Source: Cavia porcellus (taxonomy: Eukaryota > Chordata > Mammalia > Rodentia > Caviidae). From it: a stretch of 64,000 nucleotides of DNA. Positions 36,641 through 49,400 of the stretch are shown here, one piece after another. The notes beneath the pieces are model-generated. The model saw nothing but the letters and a program-made list of their open reading frames with translations, was not told the DNA's origin and searched no databases. Every line of letters begins with the position of its first letter. The stretch's first letter is position 1. Made by a program: the position numbers and the translations under genes. The DNA lies in the NCBI RefSeq assembly GCF_034190915.1, contig NW_026947501.1, forward strand, positions 5,518,001-5,582,000, given 5' to 3'.

Positions 36641-39600
36641 GGAGGGCCTGATTTAGTATAGGCAGTGAGCGGCAATGTAAAATGGAGAAAAGCAACACGG
36701 GGTGGTCATCATGGGGAGGACAGGAAACATGCCGTGGCAATATAGGATAGGTTTCTGAAAAACATTGCGGCGTAGTGCGCATGGTAATGGTTTCTAACAG
36801 GCCATTTACTAGTAGGAGAGAGAAATACATCATGGTGCGGTGTCAATTGGAGGGCCTGAATCAAGTTAGACAGAGAGTGGCAATGTAGGAGGGAGAAAAG
36901 CACGACGGCATGGTCAGCATGGGGATGTCAGGAAACATTTAGTGGCAATGTAGTATAGGTTTCTGAAAAACGTCGCTGGGTTGTGCGCAATGTAAGGGTT
37001 TCTAACAGGCCATTCACTAGTAGGAGTGAGAAAAACATCACGGTGTGGTGTGAATCGGAGGGCCTGAATTAGTTTAGGCAGTGAGTGGCAATGTGGGATG
37101 GAGAAAAGCACCACAGGATGGTCAGCATGGGGAGGTCAGGAAACATGCAGTGGCAATGTAGGATACTTTTTTGAAAAACATCAGGGGGTGATGCTCATTT
37201 TAAGGGTTTCAAAAAGGCCATTAACTAGTAGGAGTGAGAAAAACATAACAGAGTGGTGTGAATCACAGGGCCTGAGTAAGGATAGGCAGTGAGTGGCAAT
37301 GTAGGATGGAGAAAAGCACCACGGTGTGGTCAGCATGGGGAGGTCAGGAACCATGCAGTGGCAATGTGGGATAGGTTTCTGAAAAAAAAGCGGGATGGTG
37401 CGCATTGTAAGGTTTTCTAACAGGCCATTCACTAGGACGAGTCAGAAAAACATCACGGGGTGGTGTGAATCAGAGGGCCTGATTTAGGATAGGCAGTGAG
37501 TGGCAATGTAAAATGGAGAAAAGCACCAAGGGGTGGTCATCATGTGGAGGACAGGAAACATGCAATGGAAATGTAGGATAGTTTTCTGAAAAACATCATG
37601 GGGTGGTGCGCATTGTAAGGTTTTCTAACAGGCCTTTCACTAGTAGGATGAAGAAAAACATCACATGGTGGTGTGAATCAGATGTTCTGAATTAGTATAG
37701 GCAGTGAGTGGCAATGTAAGATGGAGAAAAGCACCATGGGGTGTTCAGCATGGGGAGGTCAGGAAACGTCCAGTGGCAATGTGGGATAGCTTTCTGAAAA
37801 ACATTACGGGTTGGTGCGCATTGTAAGAGTTTCTAAATGGCCATTCACTAGTAGGAGTCAGAAAAACATCACGGCGTGGTGTGAATTGGAGGTCCTGAAT
37901 CAGGATAGGCAATGAGTGGCAATGTAGGATGGAGAAAAGCATCAAAGGGTGGTCATAATGGGGAAGTCAGGACACATGCAGTGGCAATGTAGGATAGGTG
38001 TCTGAAAAACCTCGCAAGTGGTGAGAATTGTAAGGCTTTCTAACAGGCCATTCACTAGTAGGACTGAGAAAAACATCACGGGGTGGTGTGAATCTGAGGG
38101 CCTGAATTATTGTAAGCAGTGAGTGGCAATGCAGGATGGAGAAAAGCAACCACGGGGTGGTCAGCATGGGGAGGTCAGGAAACATGCAGTGGCAATTTAG
38201 GATAGGTTTCTGAAAAAAACTTCGGGGTGGTGAGCATTGTAAGGGTTTCTAACAGGCCATTCACAAGTAGGAGTGAGAAAAACATCACGGAGTGGTGTGA
38301 ATCGGAGGGGCACAATTAGGATAAGCAGTGAATGGCAATGTAGGATGGAGAAAAGCACCACGGGGTGGTCAGCATCGAGATGCAGGAAACATGCAGTGGC
38401 AATGTAGGATATGTTTCTGAAAAATATCGCAGGGTGGTGCGCATTGTAAGGGTATCTAACAGGCCATTCACTAGTAGGAGTTGGAAAAATATCACGGGGT
38501 TGTGTGAATCGGAGGGCCTGAATTAGAATAGGCAGTGAGTGGCAATGTAGGAAAGAGAAAAGCACCTCGGGATGGTCAGCATTGGGAGGTCAGGAAACAT
38601 GCAGTGGCTATGTAGGATAGGTTTCTGAAAAACATCGCGGGGTGGTGCGCATTGTACGGGTTTCTAACAGGCCATTCACAAGTAGGAGTGAGAAAAAACA
38701 TCACGCGGTGGTGTGAATCGGACGGCCTGCATCAGGATAGGCAGTGAGTGGCAATGTAGGATGTAGAAAAGCACCACAGGCTGATTAGGATGTAGACGTC
38801 AGGAAACATGCAGGGCCAATGTAAGATGGGTTTCTGAAAAAAATCGCGTGGTGGTGCCCATTGAAAGCGTTTCTAACAGGCCATTCACTAGTAGTAGTAA
38901 GAAAAACATCAATAGATGGTGTGAAATGGAGGGGCTTAATTAGGTTAGGCAGTGAGAGGCAATATAGAATGGAGAAAAGCACCACGGTGTGGTGAGCATG
39001 GAGATGTCAGGAAACATGCAGTGGCAATGCAGGATATGTTTCTGAAAAACATCGCAGGGTGGTGCGCATTGTAAGGGTTTCTAACAGGCCATTCACAAGT
39101 AGGAGTGAGAAAAACATCACGGAGTGGTGTGAATCGGAGGGGCAGAATTAGGATAAGCAGTGAATGGCAATGTAGGATGGAGAAAAGCACCACGGGGTGG
39201 TCAGCATGGAGATGCAGGAAACATGCAGTGGCAATGTAGGATATGTTTCTGAAAAACATCGCGGGGTGGTGTGCATTGAAAGGGTATCTAACAGGCCATT
39301 CACTAGTAGGAGTGAGAAAAACATCACCGGGTTATGTGAATTGGAGGGCCTGAATTAGAATAGGCAGTGAGTGGCAATGTAGGATGTTGAAAAGCACCAC
39401 GGGGTGATTAGGATGTGGAAGTCAGGAAACATGCAGGGGCCATGTAAGATGGGTTTCTGAAAAAAATTGCGTGGTGGTGTCCATTGAAAGGGTTTTTAAC
39501 AGGCCATTCACTAGTAGCAGTGAGAAAAACATCGAGGGGTGGTGAGAAACGGAGGGACTTAATTAGGATAGGCAGTGAGAATCAATGTAGAATGGAGAAA

Positions 39601-40609
39601 AGCACCATGGGGTGGTCAGCATGGAGATGTCAAGAAACATACAGTGGCAATGCAGGATATGTTTCTGAAAAACATCGCGGGGTGGTGCGCATTGTAAGGG
39701 TTTCTGACAGGCCATTCACTAGGAGGAGTGAGAAAAACATCACGGGGTTGTGTGAATCAGAGGGCCTGAATTATATTAGCCAGTGAGTGGCAATGTAGGA
39801 TGGAGAAAAGGACCACGGGTTGGTCAGCATGGGGAGGTAGGGAAACATGCATTGGCAATGTAGGATAGGTTTCTGAAAAACATCGCTGGTGGTGTGCATT
39901 GTAAGGCTTTCTAACAGGCCATTCACTAGTAGGAGTGAGAAAAACATCACAGGGTGGTGTGAATCGGAGGGCCTGAATTAGGATAGTCAGTGTGTGGCAA
40001 TGTAGGATGGAGAAAATCACCACGGTGTGGTCAGCATGGGGAGGTCAGGAAACATGCAGTGGCAATGTGGGATAGGTTTTTGAAAAAAAAGCGGGGTGGT
40101 GCGCACTGTAAGGTTTTCTAACAGGCCATTCACTAGTAGGAGTCCGAAAAACATCACGTGGTGGTGTGAATCGGAGGGCCTGATTTAGGATAGGTAGTGA
40201 GTGGCAATGTAAAATGGAGAAAAGCACCACGAGGTGGTCATCATGGGGAGGACAGGAAACATGCAGTGGCAATGTAGGATCGTTTTCTGAAAAACATCAC
40301 GATGTGTTGCACATTGTAAGTGTTTCTAACAGGCCTTTCACTAGTAGGAGTGAGATAAACATCACGGGGTGGTGTGACTCGGAGGGACTGAATTAGAATA
40401 GGTAGTGAGTGGCAATATAGGATGGAGAAAAGCACCAAAGGGTGGTCAGCATGGGGAGGTCAGGAAACATGCAGTGGCAATGTAGGATAATTTTCTGAAT
40501 AACATCACGGGATGGTGCCCATTGTCAGGCTTTATAACAGGCCATTCACTAGAAGGAGTGAGAAAAACATCACGGGGTGGTGTGGATCGGAGGGCCTGAA
40601 TTAGGATAG
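34791..40609 (+). repeat. 28-monomer higher-order repeat, copy 1 (5,819 bp)
   Basis: This is the first of three tandem copies with offsets of 5,819 and 5,818 bp. It starts in the B tail at AGGCAGTGAGTGGCAATG. Its first 1.85 kb (to 36,640) is the right end of the preceding 26-monomer block, and the remaining 3.97 kb is new to the window. It includes monomers with the 2-bp-shorter form GAGATGCAGGAAAC (about 38,377 and 39,210), which are 4 monomers apart and relatives of each other. Confidence 0.88.
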
Positions 40610-43600
40610 GCAGTGAGTGGCAATGTAGGATGGAGAAAAGCACCACGGGTTGGTCAGCATGGGGAGGTCAGGAAACATGCATTGGCAATGTAGGATAGGT
40701 TTCTGAAAAACATCGCGGGGTGGTGTGCATTGTAAGGCTTTCTAATAGGCCATTCACTAGGAGGTTGAGAAAAACATCACGTGGTGGTGTGAATCGGTGG
40801 GCCTCAATTAGGATAGGCAGTGAGTGGCAACATAAAATGGAGAAAAGCACCACGGTGTGGTCAGCATTGGGAGGTCAGGAAACATGCAGTGGCAATGTAG
40901 GAAAGGTTTCTGAAAAACATCACCTGGTGATGCGCATTGTAAGTGTTTATAGCAGGCCGTTCAGTAATAGGAGTCAGAAAATCATCACGTGGTGGTGTGA
41001 ATGGGAGGGCCTGAATTAGGATTGGCAGTGAGTGGCAATGAAGAATGGAGAAAAGCACCATGGTGTGGTCAACATGGGGAGGTCAGGAAACATGCAATGG
41101 CAATATAGGAAAGGTTTCTGAAAAACATCGTGGGGTGGTGCCCATTGTAATTGTTTCTAACAAGCCATTCACAATTAGGATTGAAAAAAACATCAAGGGG
41201 TGGTGTGAATCGGAGGGCCTGAATTAGGATAGGCAGTGAGTGGCAATGTAGGAAGGAGAAAAGCACCACAGGGTGGTCAGCTTGTGGAGGTCAGGAAACA
41301 TGCAGTGGCAATGTAGGATAGTTTTCTGAAAAACATCACGGGGTGGTGCACATTTTAAAGGTTTCTAACAGGCCATTCAGTAGTGGGATTGAGAAAAACT
41401 TCACGGGGAGGTTTGAATCAGATGTTCTGAATTTGGATATACAGTGAGTGGCAATGTAGGATGGAGAAAAGGACCACGGGGTGGTCAGCATGGGAAGGTC
41501 GGGAAACATGCATTGGCAATGTAGGATAGGTTTCTGAAAAACATCGCTGGTGGTTCGCATTGTAAAGGCTTTCTAACAGGCCATTCACTAGTGGAGTGAG
41601 AAAAACATCACGGGGTGGTGTGAATCGGAGGGCATGAATTAGGACAGGCAGTGAGTGGCAATGTAGGATGGAGAAAAGCACCACGGGGTGGTCACCATGG
41701 GGTGGTCAGGAAACATGCAGTGGGAATGTAGGATACTTTTCTGAAAAACATCACGCGGTGGTGCGCATTGTAAGGGTTTCTAAGAGGCCATTCACTAGTA
41801 GCAGTGAGAAAAACATAACGGGGTGGTGTGTATCGGCGCGCCGGAATAAGAATAGGCAGTGAGTGGCAATGTAGGATGTAGAAAAGCACCACGGTGTGGT
41901 CAGCATGGGGAGGTCAGGAAACATGGAGTTGCAATATAGGATAGGTTTCTGGAAAAAAAAGCGGGTTGGTGAGCATTGTAAGGGTTTCTAACAGGCTATT
42001 CACTAGCAAGAGTGAGAAAAACGTCACAGGGTGGTGGGAATCGGTGGGCCTGAGTTATGATAGCCAGTGAGTGGCAATGTAGGTTGGAGAAAAGCACCAC
42101 GGGGTGGTCAGCATGGGGAGGTCAGAAAACATGCAGTGGCAATGTGGGATAGGTTTCTGAAAAAAAAATGCAGGGTGGTGCTCATTGTAAGGGTTTCTAA
42201 CAGGCTATTCACTAGTAGGAGTCAGAAAAACATCACGGGTTGTTGTGAATCGGAGGGCCTGATTTAGCATAGCCAGTGAGAGGCAATGTAAAATGGAGAA
42301 AAGCAACATGGTGTGGTCATCATGGGGAGGACAGGAAACATGCCGTGGCAATGTAGGATAGTTTTCTGAAAAACATCACGGGGTGGTGCGTATTGTAAGG
42401 GTTTCTAACAGGCCATTCACTAGTAGGAGTCAGAAAAAAATCACGGGGTGGTGTGAATCGGAGGGCCTGATTTAGTATAGGCAGTGAGCGGCAATGTAAA
42501 ATGGAGAAAAGCAACACGGGGTGGTCATCATGGGGAGGACAGGAAACATGCCGTGGCAATATAGGATAGGTTTCTGAAAAACATTGCGGCGTAGTGCGCA
42601 TGGTAATGGTTTCTAACAGGCCATTTACTAGTAGGAGAGAGAAATACATCATGGTGCGGTGTCAATTGGAGGGCCTGAATCAAGTTAGACAGAGAGTGGC
42701 AATGTAGGAGGGAGAAAAGCACGACGGCATGGTCAGCATGGGGATGTCAGGAAACATTTAGTGGCAATGTAGTATAGGTTTCTGAAAAACGTCGCTGGGT
42801 TGTGCGCAATGTAAGGGTTTCTAACAGGCCATTCACTAGTAGGAGTGAGAAAACATCACGGTGTGGTGTGAATCGGAGGGCCTGAATTAGTTTAGGCAGT
42901 GAGTGGCAATGTGGGATGGAGAAAAGCACCACAGGATGGTCAGCATGGGGAGGTCAGGAAACATGCAGTGGCAATGTAGGATACTTTTTTGAAAAACATC
43001 AGGGGGTGATGCTCATTTTAAGGGTTTCAAAAAGGCCATTAACTAGTAGGAGTGAGAAAAACATAACAGAGTGGTGTGAATCACAGGGCCTGAGTAAGGA
43101 TAGGCAGTGAGTGGCAATGTAGGATGGAGAAAAGCACCACGGTGTGGTCAGCATGGGGAGGTCAGGAACCATGCAGTGGCAATGTGGGATAGGTTTCTGA
43201 AAAAAAAGCGGGATGGTGCGCATTGTAAGGTTTTCTAACAGGCCATTCACTAGGACGAGTCAGAAAAACATCACGGGGTGGTGTGAATCAGAGGGCCTGA
43301 TTTAGGATAGGCAGTGAGTGGCAATGTAAAATGGAGAAAAGCACCAAGGGGTGGTCATCATGTGGAGGACAGGAAACATGCAATGGAAATGTAGGATAGT
43401 TTTCTGAAAAACATCATGGGGTGGTGCGCATTGTAAGGTTTTCTAACAGGCCTTTCACTAGTAGGATGAAGAAAAACATCACATGGTGGTGTGAATCAGA
43501 TGTTCTGAATTAGTATAGGCAGTGAGTGGCAATGTAAGATGGAGAAAAGCACCATGGGGTGTTCAGCATGGGGAGGTCAGGAAACGTCCAGTGGCAATGT

Positions 43601-46427
43601 GGGATAGCTTTCTGAAAAACATTACGGGTTGGTGCGCATTGTAAGAGTTTCTAAATGGCCATTCACTAGTAGGAGTCAGAAAAACATCACGGCGTGGTGT
43701 GAATTGGAGGTCCTGAATCAGGATAGGCAATGAGTGGCAATGTAGGATGGAGAAAAGCATCAAAGGGTGGTCATAATGGGGAAGTCAGGACACATGCAGT
43801 GGCAATGTAGGATAGGTGTCTGAAAAACCTCGCAAGTGGTGAGAATTGTAAGGCTTTCTAACAGGCCATTCACTAGTAGGACTGAGAAAAACATCACGGG
43901 GTGGTGTGAATCTGAGGGCCTGAATTATTGTAAGCAGTGAGTGGCAATGCAGGATGGAGAAAAGCAACCACGGGGTGGTCAGCATGGGGAGGTCAGGAAA
44001 CATGCAGTGGCAATTTAGGATAGGTTTCTGAAAAAAACTTCGGGGTGGTGAGCATTGTAAGGGTTTCTAACAGGCCATTCACAAGTAGGAGTGAGAAAAA
44101 CATCACGGAGTGGTGTGAATCGGAGGGGCACAATTAGGATAAGCAGTGAATGGCAATGTAGGATGGAGAAAAGCACCACGGGGTGGTCAGCATCGAGATG
44201 CAGGAAACATGCAGTGGCAATGTAGGATATGTTTCTGAAAAATATCGCAGGGTGGTGCGCATTGTAAGGGTATCTAACAGGCCATTCACTAGTAGGAGTT
44301 GGAAAAATATCACGGGGTTGTGTGAATCGGAGGGCCTGAATTAGAATAGGCAGTGAGTGGCAATGTAGGAAAGAGAAAAGCACCTCGGGATGGTCAGCAT
44401 TGGGAGGTCAGGAAACATGCAGTGGCTATGTAGGATAGGTTTCTGAAAAACATCGCGGGGTGGTGCGCATTGTACGGGTTTCTAACAGGCCATTCACAAG
44501 TAGGAGTGAGAAAAAACATCACGCGGTGGTGTGAATCGGACGGCCTGCATCAGGATAGGCAGTGAGTGGCAATGTAGGATGTAGAAAAGCACCACAGGCT
44601 GATTAGGATGTAGACGTCAGGAAACATGCAGGGCCAATGTAAGATGGGTTTCTGAAAAAAATCGCGTGGTGGTGCCCATTGAAAGCGTTTCTAACAGGCC
44701 ATTCACTAGTAGTAGTAAGAAAAACATCAATAGATGGTGTGAAATGGAGGGGCTTAATTAGGTTAGGCAGTGAGAGGCAATATAGAATGGAGAAAAGCAC
44801 CACGGTGTGGTGAGCATGGAGATGTCAGGAAACATGCAGTGGCAATGCAGGATATGTTTCTGAAAAACATCGCAGGGTGGTGCGCATTGTAAGGGTTTCT
44901 AACAGGCCATTCACAAGTAGGAGTGAGAAAAACATCACGGAGTGGTGTGAATCGGAGGGGCAGAATTAGGATAAGCAGTGAATGGCAATGTAGGATGGAG
45001 AAAAGCACCACGGGGTGGTCAGCATGGAGATGCAGGAAACATGCAGTGGCAATGTAGGATATGTTTCTGAAAAACATCGCGGGGTGGTGTGCATTGAAAG
45101 GGTATCTAACAGGCCATTCACTAGTAGGAGTGAGAAAAACATCACCGGGTTATGTGAATTGGAGGGCCTGAATTAGAATAGGCAGTGAGTGGCAATGTAG
45201 GATGTTGAAAAGCACCACGGGGTGATTAGGATGTGGAAGTCAGGAAAAATGCAGGGGCCATGTAAGATGGGTTTCTGAAAAAAATTGCGTGGTGGTGTCC
45301 ATTGAAAGGGTTTTTAACAGGCCATTCACTAGTAGCAGTGAGAAAAACATCGAGGGGTGGTGAGAAACGGAGGGACTTAATTAGGATAGGCAGTGAGAAT
45401 CAATGTAGAATGGAGAAAAGCACCATGGGGTGGTCAGCATGGAGATGTCAAGAAACATACAGTGGCAATGCAGGATATGTTTCTGAAAAACATCGCGGGG
45501 TGGTGCGCATTGTAAGGGTTTCTGACAGGCCATTCACTAGGAGGAGTGAGAAAAACATCACGGGGTTGTGTGAATCAGAGGGCCTGAATTATATTAGCCA
45601 GTGAGTGGCAATGTAGGATGGAGAAAAGGACCACGGGTTGGTCAGCATGGGGAGGTAGGGAAACATGCATTGGCAATGTAGGATAGGTTTCTGAAAAACA
45701 TCGCTGGTGGTGTGCATTGTAAGGCTTTCTAACAGGCCATTCACTAGTAGGAGTGAGAAAAACATCACAGGGTGGTGTGAATCGGAGGGCCTGAATTAGG
45801 ATAGTCAGTGTGTGGCAATGTAGGATGGAGAAAATCACCACGGTGTGGTCAGCATGGGGAGGTCAGGAAACATGCAGTGGCAATGTGGGATAGGTTTTTG
45901 AAAAAAAAGCGGGGTGGTGCGCACTGTAAGGTTTTCTAACAGGCCATTCACTAGTAGGAGTCCGAAAAACATCACGTGGTGGTGTGAATCGGAGGGCCTG
46001 ATTTAGGATAGGTAGTGAGTGGCAATGTAAAATGGAGAAAAGCACCACGAGGTGGTCATCATGGGGAGGACAGGAAACATGCAGTGGCAATGTAGGATCG
46101 TTTTCTGAAAAACATCACGATGTGTTGCACATTGTAAGTGTTTCTAACAGGCCTTTCACTAGTAGGAGTGAGATAAACATCACGGGGTGGTGTGACTCGG
46201 AGGGACTGAATTAGAATAGGTAGTGAGTGGCAATATAGGATGGAGAAAAGCACCAAAGGGTGGTCAGCATGGGGAGGTCAGGAAACATGCAGTGGCAATG
46301 TAGGATAATTTTCTGAATAACATCACGGGATGGTGCCCATTGTCAGGCTTTATAACAGGCCATTCACTAGAAGGAGTGAGAAAAACATCACGGGGTGGTG
46401 TGGATCGGAGGGCCTGAATTAGGATAG
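40610..46427 (+). repeat. 28-monomer higher-order repeat, copy 2 (5,818 bp)
   Basis: Nearly identical to copies 1 and 3. Differences private to this copy include TCTAATAGGCC near 40,743 (TCTAACAGGCC in the others), GTGAGAAAACATC near 42,846 (one A fewer, giving the 1-bp shorter length) and GGAAAAATGCAGG near 45,243 (GGAAACATGCAGG in the others). Confidence 0.88.
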
Positions 46428-49400
46428 GCAGTGAGTGGCAATGTAGGATGGAGAAAAGCACCACGGGTTGGTCAGCATGGGGAGGTCAGGAAACATGCAT
46501 TGGCAATGTAGGATAGGTTTCTGAAAAACATCGCGGGGTGGTGTGCATTGTAAGGCTTTCTAACAGGCCATTCACTAGGAGGTTGAGAAAAACATCACGT
46601 GGTGGTGTGAATCGGTGGGCCTCAATTAGGATAGGCAGTGAGTGGCAACATAAAATGGAGAAAAGCACCACGGTGTGGTCAGCATTGGGAGGTCAGGAAA
46701 CATGCAGTGGCAATGTAGGAAAGGTTTCTGAAAAACATCACCTGGTGATGCGCATTGTAAGTGTTTATAGCAGGCCGTTCAGTAATAGGAGTCAGAAAAT
46801 CTTCACGTGGTGGTGTGAATGGGAGGGCCTGAATTAGGATTGGCAGTGAGTGGCAATGAAGAATGGAGAAAAGCACCATGGTGTGGTCAACATGGGGAGG
46901 TCAGGAAACATGCAATGGCAATATAGGAAAGGTTTCTGAAAAACATCGTGGGGTGGTGCCCATTGTAATTGTTTCTAACAAGCCATTCACAATTAGGATT
47001 GAAAAAAACATCAAGGGGTGGTGTGAATCGGAGGGCCTGAATTAGGATAGGCAGTGAGTGGCAATGTAGGAAGGAGAAAAGCACCACAGGGTGGTCAGCT
47101 TGTGGAGGTCAGGAAACATGCAGTGGCAATGTAGGATAGTTTTCTGAAAAACATCACGGGGTGGTGCACATTTTAAAGGTTTCTAACAGGCCATTCAGTA
47201 GTGGGATTGAGAAAAACTTCACGGGGAGGTTTGAATCAGATGTTCTGAATTTGGATATACAGTGAGTGGCAATGTAGGATGGAGAAAAGGACCACGGGGT
47301 GGTCAGCATGGGAAGGTCGGGAAACATGCATTGGCAATGTAGGATAGGTTTCTGAAAAACATCGCTGGTGGTTCGCATTGTAAAGGCTTTCTAACAGGCC
47401 ATTCACTAGTGGAGTGAGAAAAACATCACGGGGTGGTGTGAATCGGAGGGCATGAATTAGGACAGGCAGTGAGTGGCAATGTAGGATGGAGAAAAGCACC
47501 ACGGGGTGGTCACCATGGGGTGGTCAGGAAACATGCAGTGGGAATGTAGGATACTTTTCTGAAAAACATCACGCGGTGGTGCGCATTGTAAGGGTTTCTA
47601 AGAGGCCATTCACTAGTAGCAGTGAGAAAAACATAACGGGGTGGTGTGTATCGGCGCGCCGGAATAAGAATAGGCAGTGAGTGGCAATGTAGGATGTAGA
47701 AAAGCACCACGGTGTGGTCAGCATGGGGAGGTCAGGAAACATGGAGTTGCAATATAGGATAGGTTTCTGGAAAAAAAAGCGGGTTGGTGAGCATTGTAAG
47801 GGTTTCTAACAGGCTATTCACTAGCAAGAGTGAGAAAAACGTCACAGGGTGGTGGGAATCGGTGGGCCTGAGTTATGATAGCCAGTGAGTGGCAATGTAG
47901 GTTGGAGAAAAGCACCACGGGGTGGTCAGCATGGGGAGGTCAGAAAACATGCAGTGGCAATGTGGGATAGGTTTCTGAAAAAAAAATGCAGGGTGGTGCT
48001 CATTGTAAGGGTTTCTAACAGGCTATTCACTAGTAGGAGTCAGAAAAACATCACGGGTTGTTGTGAATCGGAGGGCCTGATTTAGCATAGCCAGTGAGAG
48101 GCAATGTAAAATGGAGAAAAGCAACATGGTGTGGTCATCATGGGGAGGACAGGAAACATGCCGTGGCAATGTAGGATAGTTTTCTGAAAAACATCACGGG
48201 GTGGTGCGTATTGTAAGGGTTTCTAACAGGCCATTCACTAGTAGGAGTCAGAAAAAAATCACGGGGTGGTGTGAATCGGAGGGCCTGATTTAGTATAGGC
48301 AGTGAGCGGCAATGTAAAATGGAGAAAAGCAACACGGGGTGGTCATCATGGGGAGGACAGGAAACATGCCGTGGCAATATAGGATAGGTTTCTGAAAAAC
48401 ATTGCGGCGTAGTGCGCATGGTAATGGTTTCTAACAGGCCATTTACTAGTAGGAGAGAGAAATACATCATGGTGCGGTGTCAATTGGAGGGCCTGAATCA
48501 AGTTAGACAGAGAGTGGCAATGTAGGAGGGAGAAAAGCACGACGGCATGGTCAGCATGGGGATGTCAGGAAACATTTAGTGGCAATGTAGTATAGGTTTC
48601 TGAAAAACGTCGCTGGGTTGTGCGCAATGTAAGGGTTTCTAACAGGCCATTCACTAGTAGGAGTGAGAAAAACATCACGGTGTGGTGTGAATCGGAGGGC
48701 CTGAATTAGTTTAGGCAGTGAGTGGCAATGTGGGATGGAGAAAAGCACCACAGGATGGTCAGCATGGGGAGGTCAGGAAACATGCAGTGGCAATGTAGGA
48801 TACTTTTTTGAAAAACATCAGGGGGTGATGCTCATTTTAAGGGTTTCAAAAAGGCCATTAACTAGTAGGAGTGAGAAAAACATAACAGAGTGGTGTGAAT
48901 CACAGGGCCTGAGTAAGGATAGGCAGTGAGTGGCAATGTAGGATGGAGAAAAGCACCACGGTGTGGTCAGCATGGGGAGGTCAGGAACCATGCAGTGGCA
49001 ATGTGGGATAGGTTTCTGAAAAAAAAGCGGGATGGTGCGCATTGTAAGGTTTTCTAACAGGCCATTCACTAGGACGAGTCAGAAAAACATCACGGGGTGG
49101 TGTGAATCAGAGGGCCTGATTTAGGATAGGCAGTGAGTGGCAATGTAAAATGGAGAAAAGCACCAAGGGGTGGTCATCATGTGGAGGACAGGAAACATGC
49201 AATGGAAATGTAGGATAGTTTTCTGAAAAACATCATGGGGTGGTGCGCATTGTAAGGTTTTCTAACAGGCCTTTCACTAGTAGGATGAAGAAAAACATCA
49301 CATGGTGGTGTGAATCAGATGTTCTGAATTAGTATAGGCAGTGAGTGGCAATGTAAGATGGAGAAAAGCACCATGGGGTGTTCAGCATGGGGAGGTCAGG

